Position numbers and translations under genes: made by a program
Notes under the pieces: model-generated
Seen by the model: the letters and a program-made list of their open reading frames with translations, nothing else
The model's database searches: none
Told to the model about the DNA's origin: nothing
Assembly (NCBI GenBank): GCA_973895155.1
Contig: OZ316895.1
Location: 7,750,001 to 7,814,000 of the forward strand
Length of the DNA stretch: 64,000 bases
Direction: 5' to 3'
Source: Marsupella aquatica
Taxonomy: Eukaryota; Marchantiophyta
Part shown: piece by piece, positions 13,190 to 25,531 of the stretch
Layout of the letters: each line of letters opens with the position of its first letter
Position numbering within the stretch: position 1 is the stretch's first letter

Positions 13190-16100
13190 CAAGTGTTAAC
13201 TCTGAAGCATTTGCCTGGTGAAAGGAATTTGTTTTTAAAGGGAGGTTCTAAAAGTTTTAAGCTTTATGTATAAACTCAATCTCCGTTGTTGGTGGATGGA
13301 CAGTGACTGTCAGTCCCATAGCCTGAGACAGTGAAAAGGCAATTGCGGCCAAAGCAGCTTCGCAGCCGACGCAGCGGGATGTTACTGTAATCGAATGATG
13401 GCCTGGTGGGAGAAAGAATAATCTACCTTCCGATACAAGAGCATTATCCCTCTATCATTCTAGCAACGTACAAGCGGGCAGGTCAATCCGCAAAAGGAAC
13501 CTTGGTTGGGAGCTAAATGAGATTAAGAGACTGTTTCGCAAGTTGTATGCATACTCTGCCAAAAACCAAAAGGAGTCTGGCTGGGAGACTATTCCGAAGG
13601 CAGGAGACCCAATGACAAGAGAGTAAACAAGAGAAAACCCAAGGAAGACCAATCAACCAGCAAGACTGAGAGCCAGCCAGTGTCAGCCACAAACACAAAA
13701 ATGGTAAACCCCTGCAAATCGGCAAACTGAGAAGCCTGGTATTTTCAGGAGTTAAAGAAGTTCGTCTTGTGCTGATGGAAAGCTTCCCATCCTCAGATCA
13801 TGGGTAAAATAAGAACCGGCATGGATCTGGCAGGGAAAGGGTGGAATCTTAGCGACTTAGCCGCAGGAAATACGGTAACGATGTTCGGAGGAGTTTGGAG
13901 CGAGACAAATATATGCTGGACGAGTTGACGAAAAATACCTCTCTTCTGTTTTTGTACTGTAGTTATATCCTCGCATAATGTACGATCCTACTACTGGTAC
14001 CTTCTTCTCGGCATAAAGGGATCGAGGTCGGAGAGTGGAGATTTGAAGAAGTTTGTGTCGCCAGCAACAGCTGCTGCAGCACCGAGCAGGAGAAGGGAAC
14101 GAACAGAAGTGACAGAAGTTCTGGTGGGGTCATGGATTTCAATTATCCCAAGGCTGATGGCTGCGGCACTGATGAGCTCCTGGTCACAGCAGCAGGTCTG
14201 CAGGTAGCAGCTGCTCGCCTTTAGTCAGTTAATGTCAAGTCAGGTGCTCAGGTGAGATGGGTCCGGTTTCTCATGCTTTGCATTTTTGCTTTGTTGCTCA
14301 CTTTAACAGTCTTTCCTACCAAACTATCAATAGGATTTTTCATGAAGGGCAACTGGCGGCCGTTTTCTAGAATAAATTTAGCCTCTCATAAGACGAGTTT
14401 TTATCACCTCAATTTGCATACTTTTTGGTTTTGTTTCTTGAAAGAGTGTCTTTATTACTCAGCCGACTGTGAATACAAGGCAGCCAGTGCGCAAGGATAT
14501 TCACTGAATACTTTTTTTGGTCCTTGACAATCACATCCAGTTAGTTTTCTATTTCTCTATTTCTCTTGAATTTTGCTTTCACAGAATGGATGTACTATTG
14601 TAGAGGAATGTTTCGAGGCTAAAAACAGAACGAGCTTTAATCGTCACACTTTCCAGTCCTTCCCTCCTACTTGTATTATACACGGAAAGTTTGCTGTACG
14701 TCGACGGCGGGTAAATTGATTTTTCAGGCAAAGAAAGGGACCACTTCATGTCATCACACTCCCTTCTCTCCCTCGAGGTCCTGTACAACCTGACTCGAGT
14801 GACGTTATCGCTGCTATTATTATATCAAATCGTCCCATCTTACATTTCTACGGTGCTGAGAGCTGAGAAACTGATGATCAGTACTGTACAGTGTGTATCG
14901 TAGCTTGATGAGTGTTCCCCAAGAATCACCCGGTATCTTGTCCCCCTCTAGGCCACTGTAGCTAATCAAAACCTGCCAGGATGCCAGCTTCTTATCTGAT
15001 CAGCTGACCTCAATTTTGTACCCAAGCACGAATCGGGTCTGCGCTGCTCTCTCCACCACCAGTGAATCTGTCCATCCCTGACCATTCTCCTGCAAGGTAG
15101 AATAATGAGTCGCCTCCGGCATTTGGAGAAAACCTGTTATCTTTCCCTTTCTCGTTTCCAACTAACTGTCACCTTTATGCCAATGCTGGATCAATGGATT
15201 TGCACCAACGCACCAAGTGCACGCCAGGCTTGAGGAGGCCATCCATCATTAAAAAACTTTACGGTGTTGTTCGGACAGTACTTTTTCACCATGTAAATTC
15301 CGTCTGGTGTCTCTCATGAGCAAGTACAGTACAGTCTACTTTTCATATTTCGACTATACGGTATTGTCTCTTAGAAGCATTCGCAAGAGCGCGGACGAAG
15401 GATCCCCTGGCTTCCTTTTGCTCTCAGCGTGCTCGCACGAAGGGTAAAGGTCTGCGTGAGATGAAATAATTATATATATTCCGGATTTGCAGCTGCGACA
15501 AGACAATGATCTCGCAACGAGTTCCTAATGGTTGGACTTCCAATGGAAGAATTTGGTTTGTTTGAAATGTCGCCGACGTGGGGACATCTTGTACTGAATC
15601 CACCTCCCCTGGCGCGTGTGGAACCTAATGTAATTTGTCTTAGCTAAAGTGTTTCCTCTACCATCAGTATGCTCCCAGCAACACTAATGTCAGCAGCAAC
15701 GAAGCGATGATATGGCTATCTACCGTCAGAAGTACAGTAATATTCATTCATGGATGGATTCGTTCACTCGGGTCGCCCCACTTCAAAAAGATCTTGTAAA
15801 TTTTACAATCTTCTGTTGGTGTTCTTTCCTCGGTCGTCTCACAGGACCCCGAAGTCGATCACATCAGCAACGGCCATTCTCAAAGGAGTTTCACATGCAG
15901 CGACGAAGTTTGCAAGCTTTGTTCACTTGCGTTGTGCTGATTAAGTCAAAGCTCGCTCATTCAAGTCTGTACATCACACTCCATGACGAGCAGTCTACGC
16001 AATTATGCCAGCCACGACACCACGCCAGGCGTTACAGTAGAAGTTCGCGTGTCACTCATGTCGAATACCGGAAACCAAGCCGAGCGTTGATTCTTTCGTC

Positions 16101-16902
16101 CTCCATCCCCCTCTCGTAGCTCACTCGCTCACCCACGCCTTCCACGGCCATCCCCACTAATTCTTCGCACGCGAGAGACACCCTCACCCAACGAACCAGC
16201 CCGCCCTTCCCATGCTCGCAGTTCCCACTGCACTGCAGCCACTGCAATCGGAACAGAAGGTTCCTGAGCTCACACATGCGAGCCGACGACGCCTTTCACC
16301 AACACCATGCAATCAGCTCAGCCGCTCTCGTATGTCTACTACTATAATCGTCGCCCAAATACCACGAAACAAAAGTAACTCTCCATCCACGCCCTCGTTA
16401 GAGGAACATCCCTTCCCGCCACCCCTACGCCCCTACTCCGCCGTGTTCTTCCACCGCGCGACGAGGAGGAGGGAAGGGGGCGCTCTGTCTCATGATCGTC
16501 TTTAACACTGTGGTACAGTACAGAATCTGTGGAACTGTGAGAGGCCACTAAATCCACGCCGACGAGTAGTTAACCTGACCGCATTCGAGAAAAAAAGGGA
16601 CTCTAGACTCCAGTCCTCTTGCCTACCGTCGCGTCGCCCCGCCGACTACTGTAATCAGTGCAGTTTACACCTCACCTCTCACGGCTTACTTTACTGCGTT
16701 TCGCAGTTACCCACTTCCTCGCATGCGATTGGGGATTCTCCATGTGCAGCACTCCCCGCATGGTTTTTAATGCCGCGCAATTCCGGCTCCCGTCGTTCTC
16801 GCCGGCGAAAACGCTGCGCAGTTTCCTACACGCCTCTCGCTGTTGCCCTGTGGTTTCCGAGAGAAAGGCAGGCAGGCAGGATTCTCCGCACAGGATCTTC
16901 GT

Positions 16903-16925
16903 TCCTCCTCCTCCTCCTCCTCCTC
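16903..16925. repeat. (CCT)n microsatellite
   Basis: Seven or more TCC/CCT triplets in a row, followed by a TCCTCAG duplication. It lies about 1 kb upstream of the kinase start codon. Confidence 0.9.
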
Positions 16926-17215
16926 AGTCCTCAGTCCTCACCCTGCCCCGCCGCACCACGCCGTCACCCACTCGTCGTTCATGGATCCGTCCGTCCATCT
17001 GTCCATCCGCCCTTCCGTCGCCGTCGTACGCTTCGAACAGCACACCAAATGTGTAAGAAGGACGCCATCCGTCTTCTGTTGAGTTGCGTCAAACACCGAC
17101 TAAATGCCGTTTCTCAAGGTTCTCTATCTTCAGTTCTGCTGTGTCGGGTTAGTGTCTGATCGGGGGTTTGGTTCAGGTCTCGGTGTACGCGACGGTGCTG
17201 GGTTGGGTACTGGCA

Positions 17216-17245
17216 GTCAGGTCAGGTCAGGTCAGGTCAGGTCAG
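17216..17245. repeat. (GTCAG)6 microsatellite
   Basis: Six perfect GTCAG pentamers in tandem, about 0.7 kb upstream of the kinase start codon. Confidence 0.95.
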
Positions 17246-17870
17246 GTCTGGGTTAGCAGCGGCTGTCACCGTACTGGAACATCACCGTGACTTAACGCCG
17301 GAGGAGGAGGGGCCGACTTCTTCCGCTTCTTTCGCGATTCTGTCACCTTTTATCCAGGGAGGGCTGCTCGAAACTCTTTTTGATGCACATCTCAAGCTCA
17401 ACAAATTGATGGTAGCTCGTCGACATCTCTGAGTACAGTAGTGTGACTAGCGAGAGAGGTAAGAGGATTGTCCCTCGACTGTCAGCTTGTCACTGTTATT
17501 GGAGCTGTTGCCTTCATTGCAATTTGACTCGGGTAGCTGCGCGCAGTCCACTTGTGGGAGTGACAGGCACGAAGGTGGAGCTCGACTTGGTGAGAAAGAA
17601 AATACTATCAGAGGGACGAATGCGACGGAATCGTCAGGAGCAGTTGCTGTAGCTCGTGAGTGTGGTCCTTGGGTGAAGGGACGGACAGTCCGGAATTTGA
17701 GCTGTGCGCTTCTGCAGCGATTGGAGTTGGTGACTAATCGAATTGAGTCATTCAGCTGAGACGAGGTGGGTTTACAGAAAACTGGTCGCTCGAGGACTGA
17801 GCTGAAAGAGCTGGGACTGACTCTGTTGAGGTGAAGGAGTGTGTGATTATAGCAGGAAATCAAGAGGAAA

Positions 17871-17885
17871 ATGTGCAGGAGCTGA
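17871..17885 (+). promoter_or_regulatory. Tiny upstream ORF before the kinase start
   Basis: ATG TGC AGG AGC TGA encodes four residues and ends 28 bases before the proposed kinase ATG at 17914. If the leader is transcribed without an intron here, it could modestly reduce or gate initiation. Its use is inferred, not shown. Confidence 0.35.
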
Positions 17886-17913
17886 CCTCTCGCCACATCG
17901 TACTATAAGAAGA

Positions 17914-20630
17914 ATGGGTTTGCTAAGTAGGCCTGCGAGCGCCGAACCGGACTCTAGTGTCAGCAGTGTGAGCAAGGGAACGGAGTCTCGATGGCTCTTT
18001 CCGCTGAAGAGATTCGAGGAGGAGATTTTGGACCACATTTTGATATCAGCGAGTTGTTCAGCTCCCTGGACCGGACGTCGAGGGAGGGACCTTGGGCAGC
18101 AGGCCCTCGTTGATGGCACCGTCTCCAAGGAGCGGCCCATGAAGGATTTGGTTCAGCGGAAGTTCGAGAAGCTGGGGAAGAACGTTGTCGGGAAGGTGAA
18201 GACTCTGAAGCATGCCTTCTCTGAAACGTCCCCCGAGAAAGAGACTTTGGGAACTGGCCGTGAAGACTGCCGTAGGGCGGCTTGTAACGAGATAGTCCGA
18301 GCTACTCTCTCTCGCCATCCCGGGAGTCAGCTTCCAGATGTTTTCGTCTCAACGTTGCAAGCACATTTCGATGGCTTGCCCTCTAGGTACGACCTCACCT
18401 TAGATTCTCTGTCGTGAAACCTCTTGAACGAAACTGTTTTCCGTCGGACTTTTCTATTTATGCCAACGAGTGCACTGTCAGCAAACCTCATGAACGTTAA
18501 TATACCAGCGACGAGCTGAACCAAATCTCGTGAACGTGGTTTTCTTGTAACGGTTCCTTTAAGACGGTTCACATGCCCCTCATTCAAGTAATCTGTCAAC
18601 ATATTGGTATGATGGCTTCTATTTTGCTGTGATTCTGAAATGTTGCTAGTACTACGTATCCTGCCAGGAATGGGTTTTCTCTTGAGAGTAGTTTCTGTAA
18701 GTGATCACGAGCATGTTTCGCTAGTTTGAACTTTCTTTGGGCTTGGCTTTTGTTGAGATGGATTCAACACGTCTAGAACTGAAAGCCTTTTAACTTTTTG
18801 GTCATGCAGTTATGCAAGAGCTGGGTTTAACAGTGAGCAAGTCTTTATGCATATTCGCTTGCTCGAGGAAACCAAATCCCGAACACCCAATGCTCTAGCT
18901 GTCCATCTTCAAGCAGCGGACTGCATGAGTCGGTCGGGCAATGTGAGTGAGTTTTCGTCGACTTCAAGCTCTCCAATATCATCCGTTTGGGAAGAAACGG
19001 AGCGAGGACTTCCCGACGAAGTCGTAGATGTGGCCTTCGCTTGCAATGCTGCAGTCTCTAGAGCTGCCCTTGTTTGGGTTTTTGAGCACGAAATGGTCTC
19101 CGTCAAACAGGCCACAGTGTTCGAGAGGAAGGGCGTCAGTCTCGGAGTACTCACCATCCAGAGTGCCCGGGACAAAACTCAGCAGGAGTTTGTAAGGCGA
19201 GTCATCAAGTCAGCCATCAGAAAGTCCAGATTTTCGAAGTTCTCCTTAGGACTTTGCGGCTGTGAGGTTCCTAGCTTTGCCGACCAACGAACAAGTCGCA
19301 CAGTGGTTGCCAAAAAGGAGACGCCGAATGTATTGAATGCCGACGACAGGAACGAGTTCAAGGAGAATTACTGGAACGAGGCGGACTTCAACTTCACGTC
19401 AACGAGTTTTGTGGACTCCGGCTTTGAGTATGGGAGTTACGGATATCCCTGCTATGGTGGAGGACCATCCACTCCAGGGGGACTCTTCAGAATTTTAGTG
19501 GCAGAGGGGGTCTCTCCTGAGATCATCTCCGGCGAGGATGAACTTGGGCGGTGGGTTTTGGATAGCGCTGAACTCCACATTGAGGAGGAAATTGCCTCCT
19601 CCGGTACCTCTGGGTCGGTTTTCAGGGGGACATACAAAGGGGAGAGCGTCGCAGTGAAGGAGATTACAGGGGCTAAGGGCGGTTCTGTTCTCGAGGGGGA
19701 GCTAAGACGAGACGTCCTCGCCATTGCTTCCAGCAAGCATAAGAATTTGGTCCCATTATATGGTATTTCTGTTGACTCCCGCCATTCAAGCTACATTGCT
19801 ACAGTATCGAAACTTATGGGCGGAGGGTCTCTCCGATCCCTTATTCAACGAAGCTCGTCCATCCCACTCTCTGATTTATTGCGAATTGCGAAAGACGTTG
19901 CCGAAGGTCTCAGTTACTTACATGAGAACGGCATCGTCCACAGGTAATTTCCGAATCAATAAGGCCACCTTGCCACCACTGGCGCCGGCTCTTTCAGCTG
20001 TTGCTCAAGTCAATTTATTAATCTGCTTTGAGTATGACCTCTCACCCGAAGTGGTCCTCTTGCAGAAATCTAAGGAGCTCCAGAATCTTGATCGATGGTA
20101 ATGGTACCGCAAGGGTCGGTGATCTCGGGTTGGCCCGGCTCTGGAATGGGTTTATGGAGGGTACCCCTCACAGTTCCAACTACCACTGGATGTCTCCCGA
20201 GGTAAAGACTGCGCGCTAAATTCGCCCCGAAATTAGCAATCTGGGAGAGGCGGATCACGTCTTTGCCTACCTCTACTTTCGCTGCAGCTCTTGTCTTAAC
20301 TCAATTTTATACTTTCTTGTTCAGGCTCTTGGGGTGGACTCCGACAGCTCGACCATCACAGGGAAAAGCGATGTATACAGCTACGGCATGTTGCTCTGGG
20401 AGATGCTCACAGGCCAGCTTCCTTTTGATAATTTTTCTCCTGTCCAAGCGGCTGTCGGTGTCGCTGTGCATGGACTCAGACCTGTCATACCTGACGGCAC
20501 ATTTGAACCGCTGAAGTCGTTGATGGAGCAATGTTGGTCCCGTGATCCTCTTGACAGGCCAGACTTCTCTGAAGTATTGGAAGTTTTGGACAATTCTGCT
20601 CAAGAACTACTTAGTCGAGACAAGTCATGA
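17914..20630 (+). CDS. ACT-domain STY/Raf-like protein kinase homologue, probable pseudokinase
   Basis: Exons 17914-18386, 18810-19943, 20066-20201 and 20325-20630 join in frame through GT-AG introns to give 682 residues. The frame is open further 5', but 17914 is its first ATG. The N-terminal part (about residues 145-180, ..HFDGLPSSYAR.. and an RLLEE block) and an ACT-like fold (about 226-297) match the plan of plant STY8/17/46 kinases, which act in the cytosol on chloroplast transit peptides. The kinase domain spans about 412-675: glycine loop with first Gly replaced (SSGTSGSV), VAVK Lys about 440, catalytic loop HRNLRSSR (535-542), DLG (555-557), SPE, and a C-lobe CWSRDPLDRPDF motif. The loop Asp is Asn (537) and the metal-binding Asn is Arg (542), so phosphotransfer is probably lost. 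The family call is from remembered motif order, and the specific substrate is unknown. Confidence 0.85.
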
Positions 20631-22734
20631 CAGGGAATGAGACAGCCCTCCTGTCTATCTACCCCCTCCATCTTTTTACTCCCTTCTGTTCCACCCGAAT
20701 CTCGAGAAATCTCCTCTGAATCTTGACTTGATAGTCCAATTAGCACAGTGTGCTGGATTGACACTCTCGATCATCTGATACGCTCCTGTTAGCCAACCAA
20801 CACGAAGACGAGCGATGGCAAAGTGGGTTATTACGTCAGTTTCTGAAGTCCGTCCAGTAGGTTGCAGTCTATGGCCATTGCAGTCGTTTTCTACTCTGAA
20901 CTTGCCGTAGTTGCGGTTTTGCCCATTTTCCTATGGTGCAGATGAGATCTCGACTTAGTTCACATGAGGTCCTTGTTACCTCAGTTTTACAGTTTTACGT
21001 AGCTGGACTCGTGTCATTCTCATCTCGGTTGCAATTTTGTTCCTTGTACATTACGGTAAATGCACGCCGTTCCATTTCACGCAACTCTTGTAATTTGGTG
21101 TTCCTAACTTGTTTTTCTTCGCCAAACGAGGGTGGTGAGCATGTTTTTCTTCGCCAAACGAGCGTGTTGAGCATCTTTTTGATGTGATTGTTTTGGGATA
21201 CAGCACTTCAGTTTTACTCTCGAAATAATTGACTGCAGTGCGGTCACAAGATTCTTGTCTCATCAGCTCACGCGCAGCTACCCTGTACTGGATCGACTAG
21301 ATTTGGGTAACGGATCCATGGTGAGTGACATGCAACCGACAACAGACTCCTTACAATACAGTTGGCCAGTACATCAGAATCCTTAAATCTTTCACTCATG
21401 GTCCTGTACAGTCATCGTCTAGAGATGCACTCGTTGCGACCAAATTCATGCACATCGGATTTACAAAACCCATCTTACAAAATTCTCGAGATATTGTCCT
21501 AGAGTTCTTTAGATTTTCCTAGAATAATTATGTACCATTTGATATGAGTCAGCGTTGCAGGGATAGAAAGTGAATTATGTCTCCCGTCAGTGCAGGAAAA
21601 CGTTTTGTGGAATGAGTTGCCGAGAATAATGACATTCTATTACCCATCATTCCGCGTCACCAGGACACCGTTATGATAGTACAAACGAAGCGTTACCATA
21701 CGGCACCAGACTTGTGATGATTCCGTCCCGACAACCTGGTGGGCCTTAACGATCTTCACGGTCAGGACATAAGTCGTTGAAATGCGGAACGTATGATCCG
21801 TTTTCTTTTCTACATGTCCCACTTTTAGTTTCCAGATAAAGTAAATTCTTCAGGCAATCGGCGTTTTGGCCCCGAAGGTATTCTCTCAGATGATAAGGAT
21901 TGCGATCTCACCATGGATTTTCCCCGCAATCTCCGGATCTAAGAATCCCACGAGCATTTTCTTCTTAGCAATCACAGTCGTAATAATCATAAGCTTCTTA
22001 AGGCTTTTCCACAGTTTGACAGCTTTCATACAGGGTTAAAGCAATGTTATGACGAGGTCGTCACGACTACCTCATGAAAAAAACTGCCCAAAACTACGTC
22101 TGTAACATGAGTAACCTCACTCTTGAGTTCAGGGCGGGCCACATTGCTACGAATGCAGATTGACTGTTCCCGTACAGTAAACTGCTGTATACAATTGGAC
22201 CTGTGATCATACGAAACGGCCAAGAATATCGCCTCGCTTGAATTATTTGCAAAGTGGCCCTCGATCAGCCTTTTTGTACTAGACCTATACGAACTCTCGG
22301 CAGCAATGGCATGCGGATCTGAGAGATAGCAAAGTCGGTATGTTTATTGAGCTATGTCACAGGATCTTGCCGAATAGTCGGGATCTGTCAGGTAGTGACA
22401 GAACACGAGAAGGTTCATGATTCTATTGGGGTGCTTGCAGCAGGCATTCTCGAATTCGGATTAAAGTTTTCTCTAGACATTTAATTTAAATGCATTGTTT
22501 GTCTCAAGGGAAAAAAGTACATTGTCCGGACAGACTGAGTAAAGGGCTCCAATTTAGTAATACATGGAAAGTGCCGATGTGCTGCATTGTGCTTTCGCGC
22601 AAGTTCTAAACTGCCGAGTGGTTAGAAAAGTATCCACTTCTAGTTCAAAGCGGAAAACAGAAACGGGGCCGAGGTCGTCGTCATAGTGCAGTGCAGGTTT
22701 ATGCATTTGCACTTAACTGTGCTAGCACTTTCAA
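20631..22734. other. Intergenic, nothing recognised
   Basis: Begins with the 3' flank of the kinase gene. A short direct repeat (TTTTTCTTCGCCAAACGAG) occurs twice near 21112 and 21148. The remaining open frames are below 75 codons and resemble nothing. Confidence 0.5.
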
Positions 22735-23410
22735 GCATACCAACCAAGCAAGGAAGTTTTGGGCTCCTAACTTAGGTTACGGGCTCGACCACCAAAGGAC
22801 GCTTTGGGCCTTTGCCGCGGAGTGTGATTTTGGGATACCATCTACCACTGAAAATGAAGTTTTGAGCTCCAGCCTTTGGATAAGCAAGGACACTTTGAGC
22901 TTTTGACGTAGTAGGTGATTGGGATATCATTTACCACTGACAAGGAGGTTTTGAGTTCCAGCCTTCGGATACCGGCTAGGCAAGCCAGGACGCTTCTGCC
23001 TTTGCTCGGGGTGATTCAGATACCATCTACCAGACAAGGAAATTGTGAGCTCCTGTCTCCGGATCCCACCCAGCAAATCAAGCACGCACGCATTTAGCTT
23101 TTGTGCGCCGTGGGGTGATTCAGATACTTACAATCTGCGGACGGCTGAGCTATTGTTCAAGTTTTTCTATGCTTGTGATGTTGCTGGATGTGGAGTTGCA
23201 GGAACTGTTGACATAGGAAGTGATTGGATATCATTTACCACTGACGCTACAGCCTTTGGATACCAGCTCGCCAAGCCAGGACGCTTTCTGCTTTTGCTCT
23301 CGTGGTGATTCAGGAAATTTTGAGCTCCTGCCTTCGGATGCCACCCAGCCAAGCAAGGACGCATTTAGCTTGTGCGCCGTGGGGGTGATTCAGATACAAT
23401 CAGCGTACGG
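22735..23410. repeat. Degenerate tandem repeat array, about 100 bp units
   Basis: Successive diverged units carry the blocks GATACCATCTACCACTGA, TTTTGAGCTCCAGCCTTCGG, and AAGCCAGGACGCTT in the same order. A higher-order repeat of about 270 bp is visible: GGCTGAGCTATTGTTCAAGT recurs at about 23143 and 23410. Open frames of 60-87 codons across it are by-products of the repeat. Confidence 0.7.
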
Positions 23411-23508
23411 CTGAGCTATTGTTCAAGTGTTTCTCTGCTTGTAGTGGTCCTGGACGTGGAGTTGAAAGTGCCAATTGAAAAGAAACAACTCCAATCCCCT
23501 TTCTGTTT

Positions 23509-23645
23509 CCATCTACAGTCAAACGGCATTGTTATTGTAGGAGTTCTTGGATGATATTTGCACCTAATCTGTTTCCATGTAGATTCCATCTACAGTCAAA
23601 CGGCATTGTTAATGTAGGAGTTCTTGGATGATCTTTGCACCCAAT
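23509..23645. repeat. 77-bp tandem duplication
   Basis: Two near-identical copies start at 23509 and 23586 with CCATCTACAGTCAAACGGCA and continue through GTAGGAGTTCTTGGATGAT. Confidence 0.85.
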
Positions 23646-25203
23646 CGTACCTTTTATGTCTAAATATCTTGATCTAGAAGCCGAGCAAGTGCATACTTCA
23701 CATCACATTTGCACATGTCACAACTCCCCTGCCTCAGGTCTAGAAGGTAATGACTTCTATGAAGCATTTCGTAAACTACAGTAAACTTCTTCAACTCGTT
23801 TGAACGGTAGATCAAACATCGATCCAGTATAGCTTCTCCCCAATCGATCACCTGATCACACCGGAAGCAATTCTAGTGCAACATGAAACGTTGATTTTGG
23901 AACTTTATGTAGGTCAGGAAATTTGTCACAACTGATAAAAAAATCCCAATTTCCGACCCTAAGAACTTTGTCGTGATCACCGAAGGCTCACGAGGATAGA
24001 GATTGTCAAATGTGAACGAATAAACCCTCGTCAGTGGATCCACCAGGTCACGGAGAATCGGCAGTCCTCCATGGATACGTACGAAATGGATTCATAGAGA
24101 TCATAATGCTACATGTATACAAATTCACTGGAACACCTCATTCTTTAATGGCTCACTCCTCAAATTATCCCCTAGTGATGTTTCTATGAAAAGATCCAGT
24201 TCGTAATAGTTTGAAAACAATTCCTCTACTCACTCAAAGAGTATTAGAAATTCTCACTTTGAAATTTCCTTGCAATGTATTCTTCACGACTTCATGGCTG
24301 GATAGATAAATTTACGGCTCTTTCATTTCCATCCCCGCTGTAGGGTAGGATTTCATTCCATTCCTCTCCAATTCAATGTTCCAAGTAATTTAATCACAAA
24401 TTTGTTGAAACGCATTGTGTGTCCTAGAACCTCCACAATTCGCTAGCGTTTGAGTGACATATCAATGATCCCCATATCACAAAGACAAGAGAGGAAAGCC
24501 ATTCCGTGACTCTGTACACTTCAAAACTGTTAGTGAAGTGCTCTCCGACATTGAGCATTTTGTTTGTTTGAGTCTTTTTGTTCTGCTTTTTTCAATTCTC
24601 TGGTCTACAAATTCCATACTTCCACCAATTCTGCTTGAGCTTCCCCGTACAACAGTCCCCTGTATTATTCGCCTCCCCCACTTCTGATCGACCTGCCCTT
24701 CTACAGCAGTCTTCCTTCATGTATGCTGGCTGTACAATTTTCATCACCTTTATTTCTTTTTTCCTTTCTACCGTGCTCCCATTCAATTGGAGAACATTGA
24801 CGTTCTTCGGTGAATGTTTTCTCAACTTCCCTCTGACCCGTTCCATCCTGCACGTCAGACCCACTAATCGGGATGAGTGTTCTGTGCAATGCCTTCATTG
24901 ACTGAATCCTGTTCGACTCTGGAGATATCGTGTCACATGCTATTCTATAGATGCCTCACCACCAATCCACAGACACTCCACCAGGGCTATGGTGTACCCT
25001 CCACTCTTTAATTCCTGTCTGAACAAAGGTCAGGGACTGATTGAAGTGCTTCGGGTCGAACTGAATTTCCGGGCTTGCCAGACTTTCCACACCCTCGGTA
25101 CCTCCCGTAAAATCCTAACAGTTATTTTCGTGTATCACTGCCTACTCTGGCACTCGAGGGGAATTTTAGATGCACAAGTTTCTCTCAATTCCGATCAGCT
25201 GCC
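23646..25203. other. Intergenic, unrecognised open frames
   Basis: Contains open frames at 24578-24901 (+, 107 codons) and 24592-24864 (-, 90 codons) that overlap each other. Neither has a recognisable domain or supportable exon structure. The Copia element at 25209 interrupts the 3' end of this stretch. Confidence 0.4.
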
Positions 25204-25208
25204 CACCT

Positions 25209-25503
25209 TGTTAGAAATCCATGAGCTCAAGAATGTGAAAATGCGGTGTGTATGTCATTGAGTAGTGAGGGGTTTTATACATGGAATGGCATCCCTTGGA
25301 TGTCTGGTCAAGTCAAACAAGAATATTGTGTATTCTCTCATGCTACACATTCCCTCACATGTACCTATAACATAGTTCACCTCAGGGTCTAATTTAAGTC
25401 ACTAATTTAGGACGGTGGCCCACAACTAAAGACAGTGGCCTACCACTTAGGACGGTGACCTACCACTTTGGACGGTGGCCTACCAATTAAACCTTTTCTA
25501 ATA
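25209..25503 (-). repeat. 3' LTR of decayed Copia element (295 bp)
   Basis: Begins TGTTAGAAATCC on the plus strand and ends TTTTCTAATA. It holds four copies of a 20-bp unit of the form GGACGGTGGCCTACCA..TTA near 25410-25490, whereas the other LTR holds five. Confidence 0.95.
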
Positions 25504-25513
25504 CTCCCACTTT
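25504..25513 (-). other. Polypurine tract of decayed Copia element
   Basis: AAAGTGGGAG on the minus strand lies directly next to the 3' LTR, the expected place for plus-strand priming. Confidence 0.8.
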
Positions 25514-25531
25514 AGTGACTAAATTAGAACC

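Larger units (their letters stand above)
13190..17870. other. Long non-coding stretch upstream of the kinase gene
   Basis: No supportable gene. From about 15.7 kb the DNA becomes more GC-rich and carries simple repeats, consistent with promoter and 5' leader DNA of the downstream kinase gene. Overlapping open frames at 15712-17159 on both strands are low-complexity and conflict with one another. No clear TATA box or transcription start could be assigned. Confidence 0.4.

Noticed and set aside
15712-17159. Several overlapping open frames of 64-135 codons on both strands
   Set aside because: GC-rich low-complexity DNA with CCT and GTCAG microsatellites keeps many frames open by chance. No domain or splice structure is shared, and the frames contradict one another.
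17839-17913. N-terminal extension of the kinase starting MCDYS
   Set aside because: The codon at 17839 is GTG, not ATG. The first ATG in the frame is 17914.
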